A program made the translations under genes and the position numbers. A stretch of 64,000 bases of DNA from CAZOOK01 sp964581385 (GTDB lineage Bacteria > Pseudomonadota > Gammaproteobacteria > Nevskiales > Nevskiaceae), in the NCBI GenBank assembly GCA_964581385.1, contig CAZOOK010000015.1:69596-133595 (forward strand). The letters run 5' to 3'. Shown here piece by piece: positions 1-8,940 of the stretch. The notes beneath the pieces are model-generated. The model did not search any database. It was not told the DNA's origin and was given only the letters and a program-made list of their open reading frames with translations. Numbering within the stretch: the stretch's first letter is position 1; each line of letters opens with the position of its first letter.

Positions 1-1946
1 TTGAGGACGGCATGGGCGCGCGTGCCGCGGCGCACGCGGCCATGAAGGAAGTCACGCGGCCGATCGTGTCGATCATGCTGGTGCTGTGCGCCGTATTCAT
101 TCCGGCGGCCTTCGTCAGCGGGCTCACCGGGCAGTTCTATCGGCAGTTCGCGGTGACCATCGCATCCTCGACCGTCATCTCGACCTTCAACTCATTGACG
201 TTGTCACCGGCGCTGGCTGCGCTGCTGCTCAAACCGCGACATGCGAAGCCGGACTGGTTCCAGTCCTTCCTCAACCGTGTCCTCGGCGGATTTTTCCGCA
301 CCTTCAACGCGGTGTTCGATCGTGGCTCGCGTGGCTACGCGCGCGGCGTCGGCGTCGTCACGCAGCGACGCGGCGTGGTACTACTGGTATTCGCCCTGCT
401 GCTCGCGGCCACGTACTGGATATTCGGCGTGGTGCCGGGCGGCTTCGTGCCGGCGCAGGACAAGCAGTACCTGATTGGTTTTGCGAATCTTCCGGAGGCG
501 GCATCATTGGATCGCACCGAACGCGTCGCACGGCGCATGTCGGATCTGGCGTTGTCTACGCCCGGCGTGCAGAACGCCTTGTGCTTTCCTGGCTTGTCGA
601 TCAATGGATTCACCAATGCCAGCAATGCAGCCGTGTGTTTTTTTCCGCTTAAGGACTTCGAGGAGCGCAAGAGCCGCGCGCTGTCCGGTGTGGGTTTAGC
701 CCAACAGCTCAATCAGAAGTTCTCGCAGATCAGCGATGCGTTCATAGCCACTGTGCCGCCACCGCCGGTGCAGGGTCTCGGCACCACGGGCGGTTTCAAG
801 CTTTATCTGCAAGATCGCGGTGCGCAGGGCTATGACGCCCTATACAAGGTGACGCAGGATTTTCTTAGCAAGCTGCGGCAACGCAAGGAACTGAATCCGT
901 ACGCGACCTACACGAGCTACGACACCAATGTTCCGCAGTTGCTCGCTGACATCGATCGCGTCAAGGCCAAGCGCGAGGGCGTGCCGCTGTCGAATATCTT
1001 CGATGCGCTACAGGTCTACCTCGGTTCGGCTTATGTCAACGACTTTAACAAGTTCGGGCGGACGTTCCGAGTCTACGCGCAGGGCGACGCGCCGTTCCGC
1101 ATGCGTCCGGAAGATGTCGCTCTACTGAAGACACGCAACACCGCCGGCGAAATGGTGCCGCTCGGCGCGTTGGTCAATGTTTTGCCCGGCAACGGTCCAG
1201 ATCGGGTTGCGCATTACAACGTCTATCTGGCTGCGGACATCAACGGACAGGCGGCGCTGGGTTACAGCTCGGGGCAGGCAATCGCGGCTGCGGAACAAGT
1301 CGCGTCCGAAGTGCTGCCGACGACTACGGGCTACGAGTGGACCGATCTCACCTACCAGCAGAAGACCGCGGGCAACACGGCACTGATCGTTTTCCCGCTG
1401 TCGGTGCTGCTGGTATTCCTGATCCTGTCCGCCCAGTACGAGAGCTGGGCGTTGCCACTGGCGGTGATCCTGATCGTGCCGATGTGTCTACTGTCGTCGA
1501 TGGTCGGCGTTTACCTCAAAGGCTCAGACAACAACATCTTCACGCAGATCGGTTTCATCGTTCTGGTCGGACTCGCCTGCAAGAACGCGATCCTGATCGT
1601 GGAGTTTGCCCGCGAGCGCCTGGAGGAAGGCATGGGCGTTGTCGAGGCGGCGGTCGAGGCCAGCCGGCTGCGTCTGCGCCCGATTCTCATGACCTCGTTC
1701 GCGTTCATCATGGGCGTCATTCCACTCGCGATCGCCAGCGGTGCCGGCTCGGAAATGCGTCAGGCGATGGGCATTGCCGTCTTTGCCGGCATGCTTGGCG
1801 TGACCTTATTCGGGCTTTTCCTGACGCCGGTGTTCTTCGTCGCGATCGAGTCACTGTTTTTCCGAAGGCGCGTGCCGGACGCCGACGTGGTTTCATTTCC
1901 AGAAGACGGGCAGCATCTTGCCGAAGGCGCAGTTCGCAATGTTTAA
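1..1946 (+). CDS. RND multidrug efflux pump inner-membrane subunit (AcrB/MexF-like), 5' end outside window
   Basis: The reading frame is already open at base 3, so the gene begins before the window. About 644 residues are visible of a family that is usually near 1050, so this is the C-terminal three fifths. Visible features are hydrophobic segments typical of HAE1 pumps, a periplasmic porter region between them, and a second membrane block containing the LVGLACKNAILIVEFARE segment typical of the family. The pump exchanges protons for drugs in the inner membrane and works with an adaptor and an outer-membrane channel. Its last eight bases overlap the ATG of the following outer-membrane factor gene, so the two are an operon. 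The adaptor gene is presumably upstream and outside the window. Substrates cannot be read from the sequence. Confidence 0.93.
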   Translation, partial: EDGMGARAAAHAAMKEVTRPIVSIMLVLCAVFIPAAFVSGLTGQFYRQFAVTIASSTVISTFNSLTLSPALAALLLKPRHAKPDWFQSFLNRVLGGFFRTFNAVFDRGSRGYARGVGVVTQRRGVVLLVFALLLAATYWIFGVVPGGFVPAQDKQYLIGFANLPEAASLDRTERVARRMSDLALSTPGVQNALCFPGLSINGFTNASNAAVCFFPLKDFEERKSRALSGVGLAQQLNQKFSQISDAFIATVPPPPVQGLGTTGGFKLYLQDRGAQGYDALYKVTQDFLSKLRQRKELNPYATYTSYDTNVPQLLADIDRVKAKREGVPLSNIFDALQVYLGSAYVNDFNKFGRTFRVYAQGDAPFRMRPEDVALLKTRNTAGEMVPLGALVNVLPGNGPDRVAHYNVYLAADINGQAALGYSSGQAIAAAEQVASEVLPTTTGYEWTDLTYQQKTAGNTALIVFPLSVLLVFLILSAQYESWALPLAVILIVPMCLLSSMVGVYLKGSDNNIFTQIGFIVLVGLACKNAILIVEFARERLEEGMGVVEAAVEASRLRLRPILMTSFAFIMGVIPLAIASGAGSEMRQAMGIAVFAGMLGVTLFGLFLTPVFFVAIESLFFRRRVPDADVVSFPEDGQHLAEGAVRNV

Positions 1947-3405
1947 ACTCACGCGGTTTGCCACGGCGGGCTTCATTGCGCTGCTCGGTGGCTGTGCCGT
2001 CGGGCCGAACTATCGCCGCCCGGATGGCGTCGACGGCGTGCCGGTGCCGACGCAGTTTTCCAACGCCGTCGAGCCGGGTTTTGCAACCGGTGTGGTGGAG
2101 GTGCGTTTCTGGGAAGCCTTCAAGGATCCGACGCTCGATCAGTTGATCACTGCTGCGCTCGCGGCCAACAACGATTTGAAGATTGCGGTTGCCAATCTCA
2201 ATGCGGCGCGAGCGGATAGACGGTCGATCGCTTATGACCTGTTTCCAACCGTCACTGCGACGTCGGACTATAAAAAAGGTATGGAAAGTCAGAACGAGCT
2301 GCCGGGCTACAGCCGCGATCAGCGTCGCGCAACCGACATCGATGCCGGGTTCGATGCGCTGTGGGAACTCGACCTGTTCGGGCGCGTGCGCCGCGAGGTC
2401 GAAGCGGCGAGGGCGGACGAGCAGTCGGTGCAGGCGAATCTGCGCGCTGCACAGGTGAGCGTGACTGCCGAGGTTGCGCGCGACTACTTCGTCCTGCGCG
2501 GTCTGCAGGATCAGCTCGCGGTGGCAACGCGCAATGCAGATAACCAGCTGAAGTCGTTACAGCTGACCCAAGTCCGGTTCGAAGCCGGCCGCGGCACCGA
2601 CCTCGACACGGCGCGCGCCGAGGCGCAGCTCAAGACCACACTGGCGACGATACCGCCGCTGCAGGCCTCGATCGCCACCACTATCTACACGCTCAGTGTG
2701 TTGCTTGGGCGCGCGCCCGACGCGCTTACGGCGCAACTGTCGAGTCCGCAGGCGATACCGGAGCTGCCGCCGCTCAACAACATCGGTACTCCGGAAACTT
2801 TGCTACGTAGGCGCCCGGACGTGCAGGTGGCGGAACGTCGCCTCGCCGGTGCCACGGCGCGCATTGGTGTGGCTGTCGGCGATATGTTTCCGAAAGTGAC
2901 CTTCGTCGGCGCCGTTGGCTACAACGCGAATACGGTCGGCGGCCTGGGTAGCGGCGGCTCCGAAGCCTACGCCTATGGGCCTGGCATCACGTGGGCGGCA
3001 TTCGATCTCGGACGTGTTGCGGCACGCATCCACGCATCCCGTGCGAACGCCGACGCCGCACTGGCTGCCTATCAGAAGACCGTGCTGGCGGCGTTGCAGG
3101 AGGCCGAAAGCGCACTGGTCATATATGCGCGCGCGCAGAGTCGCACGGCGACGCTCAAAGAAGCGGCGGCGGCGAGCGATAAAGCGGCGCGGCTGGCCCA
3201 TCAACGGTATGAGAGTGGCTTGACCGATTTCCTAAACGTGCTCGACGCGGAGCGCGACGCACTGAATGCGGAAACCAGTCTGACCGCAAGTCGAACTGAA
3301 ACCGCGACTGACCTCATCGCAGTATACAAAGCCCTCGGCGGGGCTTGGCAGGGACTGGGTGATGTCGTTTCCGTCAAGACGGCAAACAGTGCGATGTCCC
3401 CATAG
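1939..3405 (+). CDS. Outer-membrane efflux lipoprotein (NodT/OprM family)
   Basis: This 488-residue protein has the signature of an outer-membrane factor. The N-terminus is a lipoprotein signal with lipobox LLGGC (acyl-accepting Cys19), followed by the family motif VGPNYRRP. Two long helical/TolC-like repeats follow, with the conserved LLRRRPDV and LNVLDAERDALNAE segments. It forms the trimeric channel that completes the RND pump encoded immediately upstream. I chose the ATG at 1939, which gives a proper lipoprotein signal; an in-frame TTG at 1918 would put charged residues in front of it. The start overlaps the stop of the pump gene (ATGTTTAA), which implies translational coupling. Confidence 0.95.
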   Translation: MFKLTRFATAGFIALLGGCAVGPNYRRPDGVDGVPVPTQFSNAVEPGFATGVVEVRFWEAFKDPTLDQLITAALAANNDLKIAVANLNAARADRRSIAYDLFPTVTATSDYKKGMESQNELPGYSRDQRRATDIDAGFDALWELDLFGRVRREVEAARADEQSVQANLRAAQVSVTAEVARDYFVLRGLQDQLAVATRNADNQLKSLQLTQVRFEAGRGTDLDTARAEAQLKTTLATIPPLQASIATTIYTLSVLLGRAPDALTAQLSSPQAIPELPPLNNIGTPETLLRRRPDVQVAERRLAGATARIGVAVGDMFPKVTFVGAVGYNANTVGGLGSGGSEAYAYGPGITWAAFDLGRVAARIHASRANADAALAAYQKTVLAALQEAESALVIYARAQSRTATLKEAAAASDKAARLAHQRYESGLTDFLNVLDAERDALNAETSLTASRTETATDLIAVYKALGGAWQGLGDVVSVKTANSAMSP

Positions 3406-3469
3406 CAATTTCGACCCGAACGTGTTTGTGATGCTTGCTTACTGATGGATTCACTCAAGGGAGATCACA

Positions 3470-3624
3470 ATGTTGGGTCTGACGCCACTCGGCATATTTC
3501 ATACCGCGCTTAGCTTGATCGCTGTTACCGCGGGCCGCACGTGCTGGGTGTCATCTCGCTCGTCGTGTTCGTGATCGTAGCGATTGCGGGAAAAACCAGG
3601 TGGTTCGGGCGGACCTCAGCGTAA
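3470..3624 (+). pseudogene. Internally deleted remnant of a small integral membrane protein
   Basis: Two pieces in different frames look like the two ends of one membrane protein. The first starts with ATG at 3470 and reads MLGLTPLGIFHTALSLIAVTAG. The second, from 3538 in another frame, reads HVLGVISLVVFVIVAIAGK and ends at the TAA at 3622. Together they resemble the first and last transmembrane segments of DUF2306-like membrane proteins with the middle deleted; that family assignment is from memory. A strong ribosome-binding region (aagggagatcaca) precedes the ATG, so the gene was once expressed. It is unlikely to be functional. Confidence 0.5.
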
Positions 3625-3672
3625 CCAAGGAAGCATAGTGTTACTTGAGACCGGTTGAGCAATCCAAGCCAG

Positions 3673-3954
3673 TTACCACTTGCGCAGCGCACGCCGCCAT
3701 GCGCCCGGTGTCGTGCCCACCTTTTTGTTGAATACACGCGTGAAGTGGCTTTGTTCGGAGAAGCCGCAGGCCAGTGCGATGTCGGCGAGAGGGAGGCTTG
3801 AGTTAAGCAGTAGTTCCTTGGCTTTATCGAGCCGCTGTTGCAGTAACCAGCGGTGGGTTGGTTGCCCGGCGCTTTGTTTGAAAGCTCGCGCGAAATGGCT
3901 GAGCGACAGTTTGCACTCGTTTGCGAGACGAACCAGCGAAATTTCCTCGTGCAT
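3673..3954 (-). pseudogene. C-terminal DNA-binding domain of an AraC-family regulator, N-terminus missing
   Basis: The 93 residues match only the double helix-turn-helix domain of AraC/XylS regulators, with LSHFARAFKQS in the first HTH and IALACGFSEQSHFTRVFNK in the second. Complete family members are near 250-320 residues with an N-terminal effector domain. The DNA upstream on this strand (3955 to about 4080) shows no AraC-like continuation in any frame. The gene is therefore a truncated remnant, though a free-standing HTH protein starting at the ATG at 3954 is formally possible. It sits between the membrane-protein remnant and recD2, in a zone of broken genes. Confidence 0.7.
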
Positions 3955-4082
3955 ATGTGGGTCTAACTACAAAAGCGGTAGTAAACGCCTGTTCCTTGAG
4001 CTCATCCCAATGTTTTCTATGTCTTATTAGCGGGCACTTTTCGACGAACGTGGTCACGACCAGCAGTGATTGGCAACGGCAG

Positions 4083-6311
4083 TCAGTGTGCCCGATGATG
4101 GTACGCACGTGAGTGGTTTTCCTCACTCCTCACGTTTCCGATCGCTCGCAATCGCTCCTCGAGCTTCGACCAGCGCCGCTCGACCTGCTGGCCCTTCACG
4201 GCAATGGCCAGCGCCCGTTTCTGTCCGACCAGCACCACGAGGCGCTTGCCGCGGGTGATGCCGGTATAGACGAGGTTGCGCTTGAGCATGGTGTAGTGCT
4301 GAGTCGACAGCGGAATCACCACGACCGGGTATTCCGATCCCTGCGACTTGTGGATCGTGGTGGCATAGCACAGGACCAACTCATCCAGCTCCCCAAACGG
4401 ATAGCTGACGGTGCGGCCGTCGAACGACACCGACAGTTCCTGCTCAATGGCATCGATCCCATCGACGTAGCCGATGTCGCCGTTGTAGATGTCCTTGTCG
4501 TAGTTGTTCTGGATCTGCATCACCTTGTCACCGACGCTGAAGCGATACCCGAACTTGTCGATACTGCCAGCACCGGGTGGATTGAGCGCCTCCTGCAGCA
4601 TCTGGTTCAGACCGCGCGCGCCGGTGAGTCCGCGGTTCATTGGACACAGCACCTGGATGTCGCGCACCGGATCCAGCCCGAACTTACGTGGCAGGCGCGT
4701 TTTCACCAGCTCCACGATGGTCTGGACGATGGCCTCCGGTTCTTCGGCCGGAAGCAGGTAGAAGTCCGAGTCTTCGCCTTTTCCGGGAAGGGATGGAAAC
4801 ACACCCTGATTGATTTGATGGGCACCGCGCACAATTCGGGAATTCGCGGCCTGGCGAAACACCTCGGTCAGCTTGACCACCGGCACACTGCCGGAATTAA
4901 TCAAATCGGCGAGGAACTGACCCGGCCCGACCGATGGCAATTGATCGACGTCGCCGACCAGGATCACGGCACTGGCGCTGTTCACCGCGCGCAGCAGCTG
5001 CTGCCCCAGCGGTACGTCGATCATCGAGCATTCGTCGGCCACCAGCAGATCGCAGTCCAGCGGCGAATCCTCGTTGCGCTTGAACTGCCCGTTCTGCGGA
5101 CTGATCTCCAGCAGCCGGTGAATGGTCTTGGCTTCCAGCCCCGTCGACTCCGACAAGCGCTTGGCCGCCCGGCCAGTGGGTGCGCACAACAAGGTCTTCA
5201 CCTTTTTGGCACGCAGGATGGTCAGAATGGAATTGACCAGTGTGGTTTTGCCCACGCCAGGTCCGCCAGTGATCACCAGCAGCTTCGACGCCAGCGCCAG
5301 GCGCACGGCCTGTTTCTGGCTGTCAGCGAGCTGGATCGACAGCTTCTGCTCGACCCAGGGGATTGCCTTGTCGGCGTCGAATGCACTCCAGGGCAGGGGA
5401 CCTCGCTTCAGCCGCTCGATATGCGCGGCGATCAGGCGCTCGGCTTGATACAGCGACGCCAGAAACACGCTGGGCTGACCATCGACGGTATCGGCCACCA
5501 GGGTCTCGTCGGCAAGCTCCTGATCGATGGCTTCTTCGATCACCGGTGTCGGGATTTCCAGCAGTTTCGTAGCGAGCTGGAACAAGGTCGCCCGCGGCAA
5601 GCCGCAGTGACCGTCCGCTGCGGCCTCCGTCAGGGCATAGGAAATGCCGGCGCGGGCGCGCAGTGGAGAATCTCGGGCAATTCCAATTTTCTGCGCGATG
5701 GTGTCAGCCGACAGGAAGCCAATTCCATGTATGTCGCGTGCCAGCTGATAAGGATTGGCGGTAACCACCGCCACCGCATCGGCCCCGTAAGTCTTGAAGA
5801 TGCGCACGGCCCGCGAGGTGGACACGCCATGGCCATGCAGAAACACCATGATCTCGCGGATCACTTTCTGATCGGCCCAGCCGGAAGTGATTTTGCGGGC
5901 ACGAACCTCGCCGATACCGTCGACCTCGCGCAGCCGCTGCGGCGTGCGCTCGATGGTTTCGAACACTTCCAGACCAAAAGCGTTGACCAGGCGAGCGGCG
6001 TAGACCGGGCCGATGCCCTTGACCATGCCGGAGCCCAGATAGCGTTCGATGCCGGTCAGGGTGTTGGGCGGCGACACCTTGAGAAATACCGCCTTGAACT
6101 GCCGGCCATGCTCGCGGTCCGTCACCCAGGTACCCGAGGCCGCGGCGTATTCGCCCGGCGTTACCGTTGGTGTGTGGCCGATCAGCGTCACCAGTTCGCG
6201 CTCGCCTTTGACCTTCAGGCGCAATACGCAAAATCCGCTGTCGCCGTTATGGAAGGTGACGCGCTCGACCAAGCCGGTCAGGCGCTCAAGCGCGGGGGAG
6301 GGGGCCGCCAT
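4083..6311 (-). CDS. recD2: RecD2-type ATP-dependent DNA helicase
   Basis: This 742-residue protein is a superfamily 1B helicase of the RecD2/TraA class. It has an OB-like N-terminal region, a helix-hairpin-helix region containing GIGPVYAARLVNAFG, Walker A GGPGVGKTT near residue 345, Walker B VADECSMID, and the C-terminal motif TIHKSQGSEYPVVVIPL typical of UvrD-like C-terminal domains. RecD2 unwinds DNA 5'-3' and acts in repair and recombination independently of RecBC. I chose the ATG at 6311 (MAAPSPALERLTG) because the longer open frame adds 33 residues with no family character. An equally long open frame on the opposite strand is a composition artefact. Confidence 0.93.
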   Translation of the reverse strand: MAAPSPALERLTGLVERVTFHNGDSGFCVLRLKVKGERELVTLIGHTPTVTPGEYAAASGTWVTDREHGRQFKAVFLKVSPPNTLTGIERYLGSGMVKGIGPVYAARLVNAFGLEVFETIERTPQRLREVDGIGEVRARKITSGWADQKVIREIMVFLHGHGVSTSRAVRIFKTYGADAVAVVTANPYQLARDIHGIGFLSADTIAQKIGIARDSPLRARAGISYALTEAAADGHCGLPRATLFQLATKLLEIPTPVIEEAIDQELADETLVADTVDGQPSVFLASLYQAERLIAAHIERLKRGPLPWSAFDADKAIPWVEQKLSIQLADSQKQAVRLALASKLLVITGGPGVGKTTLVNSILTILRAKKVKTLLCAPTGRAAKRLSESTGLEAKTIHRLLEISPQNGQFKRNEDSPLDCDLLVADECSMIDVPLGQQLLRAVNSASAVILVGDVDQLPSVGPGQFLADLINSGSVPVVKLTEVFRQAANSRIVRGAHQINQGVFPSLPGKGEDSDFYLLPAEEPEAIVQTIVELVKTRLPRKFGLDPVRDIQVLCPMNRGLTGARGLNQMLQEALNPPGAGSIDKFGYRFSVGDKVMQIQNNYDKDIYNGDIGYVDGIDAIEQELSVSFDGRTVSYPFGELDELVLCYATTIHKSQGSEYPVVVIPLSTQHYTMLKRNLVYTGITRGKRLVVLVGQKRALAIAVKGQQVERRWSKLEERLRAIGNVRSEENHSRAYHHRAH

Positions 6312-6453
6312 GCGTGCAGGTCGAAGGGGCGATACTGAATTGAAATGAATTGATCGGAGCGCGTATTCGATGCGCCCGCATAGTGTTGACGGGCTGGGAC
6401 CGTGACGCAACTACGTGGGGATCCAGATTCCGACGAACCCACTCAGCCGGCAA

Positions 6454-6636
6454 TCAGCGAATGGATGCTGAACCCCGTGAACGCGCAGCGCTGCCGGATT
6501 TGATTTGCCATATAAGATAGGCGACGACGAGAACGTTCAGAATCAATGCCACCGCTTTGGTCAGTGTGGCGTGAGCTACCAGCTCCCAGATTTCAACCGG
6601 GATAAGCAAAGCGGTTGCCAATACCGTTAACCATTT
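6454..6636 (-). pseudogene. C-terminal fragment of a DUF2127-like membrane protein fused behind broken ihfA
   Basis: On this strand, in a different frame from ihfA, about 60 residues starting KWLTVLATALLIPVEIWEL read as the last two hydrophobic segments of a small membrane protein, ending at 6454. It resembles the tail of DUF2127 proteins; this assignment is from memory and moderate. There is no start codon or N-terminal part. The fragment begins exactly where the ihfA similarity ends, so it marks a recombination junction rather than a gene. Confidence 0.5.
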
Positions 6637-6856
6637 TGATCGGAAATTCCTCGCCGGTTTTGGGATTGCGTCCAGGCCGCTGCTGCTTGTCCCGCAGTAC
6701 GAAATTCCCGAAGCCTGAAAGGATGACGGGTTCACCTTGCTCCAGTTGCGCGCGGATCTCCTCGAAGAACTGATCGACGAATTCCTTGGCCTCGCGGCCA
6801 TTGAGACCGATCTCGTCCGCCAGTGCCTGTGCCAGCTCCCGCTTGGTCAGCGTCAT
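6593..6856 (-). pseudogene. ihfA: Truncated integration host factor alpha subunit
   Basis: Residues 1-73 are clearly IHF-alpha: LTKRELAQALADEIGLNGRE, then GEPVILSGFGNF, then RPGRNPKTGEEFPI. From residue 74 the sequence turns into KMVNGIGNRFAYPG, which is not related to the usual ARRVVTFRPGQKLK tail. Normal length is near 99 residues. The break removes the returning half of the DNA-bending arm and the C-terminal helix, so the product should not work as IHF. The tail is out-of-frame reading of the fused DUF2127-like fragment. A good functional copy presumably exists elsewhere in the genome. Confidence 0.85.
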
Positions 6857-6961
6857 TTCATCAGCCTCAAATCAAGCTCAGCTTGAAATCTGGGTTGCGA
6901 TTTTGACCTTTTCACCGGGGGAGTGCGCGGACCGACGCTACTCGGTGCCAACATGACGATC

Positions 6962-6990
6962 TTGAAAAAACATTATGAATAGCGTATAAA
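6962..6990 (+). promoter_or_regulatory. Possible sigma-70 promoter in an AT-rich block
   Basis: TTGAAA (6962-6967) and TATAAA (6985-6990) are 17 bases apart on the + strand. They start an unusually AT-rich stretch (about 6960-7085) in an otherwise GC-rich window. A second TATAAT lies at 7016-7021. It would drive the WGR / membrane / DUF2971 gene set beginning at 7120. No transcription evidence is available. Confidence 0.4.
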
Positions 6991-7119
6991 AAAATTATAA
7001 TTGTTTTATATGTCGTATAATATAGATTATGTTAAGTAATACACTGAATATATTGTATATTACAAAATATATATGTACAATATATCAGCACGAAAAGAGC
7101 CTTTCTCGGGGGTTTCACG

Positions 7120-7362
7120 ATGATAAAGTGCACGGGAATTCTGATGCTGCAGCGCTGGAAGTCCGATACGCGCGTTTATTTGGCGTGTCTGGAGGTGGAT
7201 TTGCTCGGCGATTTGCTGCTGGTAACGCGCTGGGGCGGCCGGTTTTCACGGCTGGGCGGTTCGAAATCAATGCCGGTGGCGTCCGTAGCCGAGGGGCTGC
7301 GGGCGCTTCAAGGTGTGGCGCGGCGGAGAACGTCGCGCGGGTATGCGGAGGTGCACGGATGA
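7120..7362 (+). CDS. Small WGR-domain protein
   Basis: The 80-residue protein has one WGR-type domain in its second half, with VTRWGGRFSRLGG followed by VASVAEGLRALQ and a closing RRRTSRGY. WGR domains occur in PARP-like proteins and in stand-alone bacterial proteins and probably bind nucleic acid; what this one does is unknown. The ATG is preceded by a G-rich ribosome-binding stretch (ctcgggggtttcacg). Its TGA overlaps the ATG of the next gene (ATGA), so the two are translationally coupled. The position just inside the AT-rich block at the edge of the defence-like zone suggests horizontally acquired DNA. Confidence 0.7.
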   Translation: MIKCTGILMLQRWKSDTRVYLACLEVDLLGDLLLVTRWGGRFSRLGGSKSMPVASVAEGLRALQGVARRRTSRGYAEVHG

Positions 7363-7688
7363 TCGATTTGTCGCTGGGGACTTTGCAGTGGATGGGCTGC
7401 GCCACCGGGGTCACCGGTTCGCTGCTGCTGGCGCTGAATCAGTCGCGAATTTCGGGCTTTGGCTTTATTGCCTATCTGCTGTCGAATGCGTGCTGGGTCG
7501 GGTATGCACTATCGACGTCTGCAACGGGATTGGCAGTACAGCAGGCAGTGTTTACGCTGACTAGCCTGATTGGGGTCTGGCGCTGGCTTATTGTTCCTGC
7601 GCGGCTTGAGAAAAAGCCAAATGGGGTGAGCAATTCCACCAATTCAGGCAAGTTTCTCGGCATTGAAAATATTTGTCTCAAAAAATGA
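7359..7688 (+). CDS. Small three-helix membrane protein (PnuC/SWEET-like fold suspected)
   Basis: The 109-residue protein has three hydrophobic helices: around LGTLQWMGCATGVTGSLLLA, FGFIAYLLSNACWVGYAL and VFTLTSLIGVWRWLIV. The pattern of Trp and Asn residues is reminiscent of half-size PnuC- or SemiSWEET-like transporters, but I cannot assign a substrate. The start overlaps the stop of the WGR gene and the stop overlaps the start of the DUF2971 gene, both as ATGA. The last 25 residues (after LEKKPNG) are polar and look unlike the rest. A diverged remnant of a second copy of the same C-terminal segment lies at 8941-9063. Confidence 0.65.
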   Translation: MIDLSLGTLQWMGCATGVTGSLLLALNQSRISGFGFIAYLLSNACWVGYALSTSATGLAVQQAVFTLTSLIGVWRWLIVPARLEKKPNGVSNSTNSGKFLGIENICLKK

Positions 7689-8662
7689 ATACGGAAATGA
7701 AAGCTCCGAATCTGCTCTACAAATATCGAATGTTCACTGCGCAAACGGTCGATCAGCTGTGTTTGGATCAGCTTTACTTTGCAGACCCACTCTACTTCAA
7801 TGACCCACTCGATACTAAGCCATGTGTTGAGGTTGACGAGGATTGCAACCTCGAGGTTTTACGAAGGACCGTCACCGCTATGATTAACAATCGGTGTATT
7901 TCCGAGCTGTCGGTAGCTGCGAAAAGTATTAAATATTTTGGACCAAAGACGACAGCGCAAATTGAAAAAATAAGTGCGAGCAATGTCAAACTCGTCCTTG
8001 AGGATGCGGAGTATGCGGCTACAGATCCTGACTCGGGAATCCCAGAAGCCGAGGCCCTTCGTTGGGAGCTTGCTCAAATTATTGAGAACGAGTTGCTACG
8101 TCAGTACGACAAGGGTGTGGTATCTCTGGCAGAGCGATTTGATTGTCCCCTAATGTGGAGCCACTATGGAGATCAGCATCGGGGCATATGCATTGGATTT
8201 CGACCTCCTCAGGAGGCCATTTCTGAGCTACAAGAAGTAATTTATGGCGGAGACCGCAAAGTTTCTGCGAAAGATGTCGCTGCATTGGTTCTTCATGGCG
8301 ATGCGCTGGCACGCGATCGCGTCGATAAGGCCGTCCTATTTAAAAAGGCTGAGGATTGGAGTTACGAAAAAGAGTGGCGCCTCATCGGTCCTAAGGGATC
8401 GATAGATTCTGCGCTCGATTTTGCGGAGATCGTATTCGGGATGCGCTGTCCTGATACCGTGAAGTACGCGCTCATCCAGACATTCGAAAAAAGAAAACGG
8501 CCTCCTGAATTCTTTGAGATCAATCCCGTCAGGGGAACATTTAGACTTGATCGCAAGGAAGTAGACAAGGATGAACTCAAAAGTCGATTTCCGCGAAATG
8601 CACGGTCAGAAATTGAAGAATTCAGCGATTTATTGGAATCAGCGAGCCGCAGCAGCCCTTAA
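7685..8662 (+). CDS. DUF2971 domain protein
   Basis: The protein has about 325 residues. DUF2971 features are an early LLYKYR, the central LMWSHYGDQHRGICIGF, and the late YEKEWRLIGPKG. The biochemical role of the family is unknown; members are frequent in genomic islands. I chose the ATG at 7685, which overlaps the preceding stop as ATGA; an upstream in-frame TTG at 7673 and an ATG at 7697 are alternatives. Base composition is less GC-rich than the efflux or conjugation genes, in line with recent acquisition. Confidence 0.8.
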   Translation: MNTEMKAPNLLYKYRMFTAQTVDQLCLDQLYFADPLYFNDPLDTKPCVEVDEDCNLEVLRRTVTAMINNRCISELSVAAKSIKYFGPKTTAQIEKISASNVKLVLEDAEYAATDPDSGIPEAEALRWELAQIIENELLRQYDKGVVSLAERFDCPLMWSHYGDQHRGICIGFRPPQEAISELQEVIYGGDRKVSAKDVAALVLHGDALARDRVDKAVLFKKAEDWSYEKEWRLIGPKGSIDSALDFAEIVFGMRCPDTVKYALIQTFEKRKRPPEFFEINPVRGTFRLDRKEVDKDELKSRFPRNARSEIEEFSDLLESASRSSP

Positions 8663-8940
8663 AATTCCGATGATCTTTGGAGCGCGTCACTTCAGGCTGA
8701 CTTCACGTCGCCCTTCACTTCAGGCACTTGGGGTCACCGAGCCCAATCCGATACTCTCAAATGTTCGTGTCACATTAAGAATAAGTCGTGCCCTATAAGA
8801 GCGTCGGCCGGGATCCGCGTTAAATTCGACGGAAAATCATTCAAGACGATGATTTCACTAACGTTTTTTAGGACGACAAACGATGACGAATTTCGTGATT
8901 TAGATCACGAACGATCAACGGCTGACGTTCAAAGTAGTCG

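Noticed and set aside
4113..6338. 741-residue open frame on the + strand
   Set aside because: It is exactly antisense to recD2, has no recognisable motif, and arises from GC-rich third codon positions.
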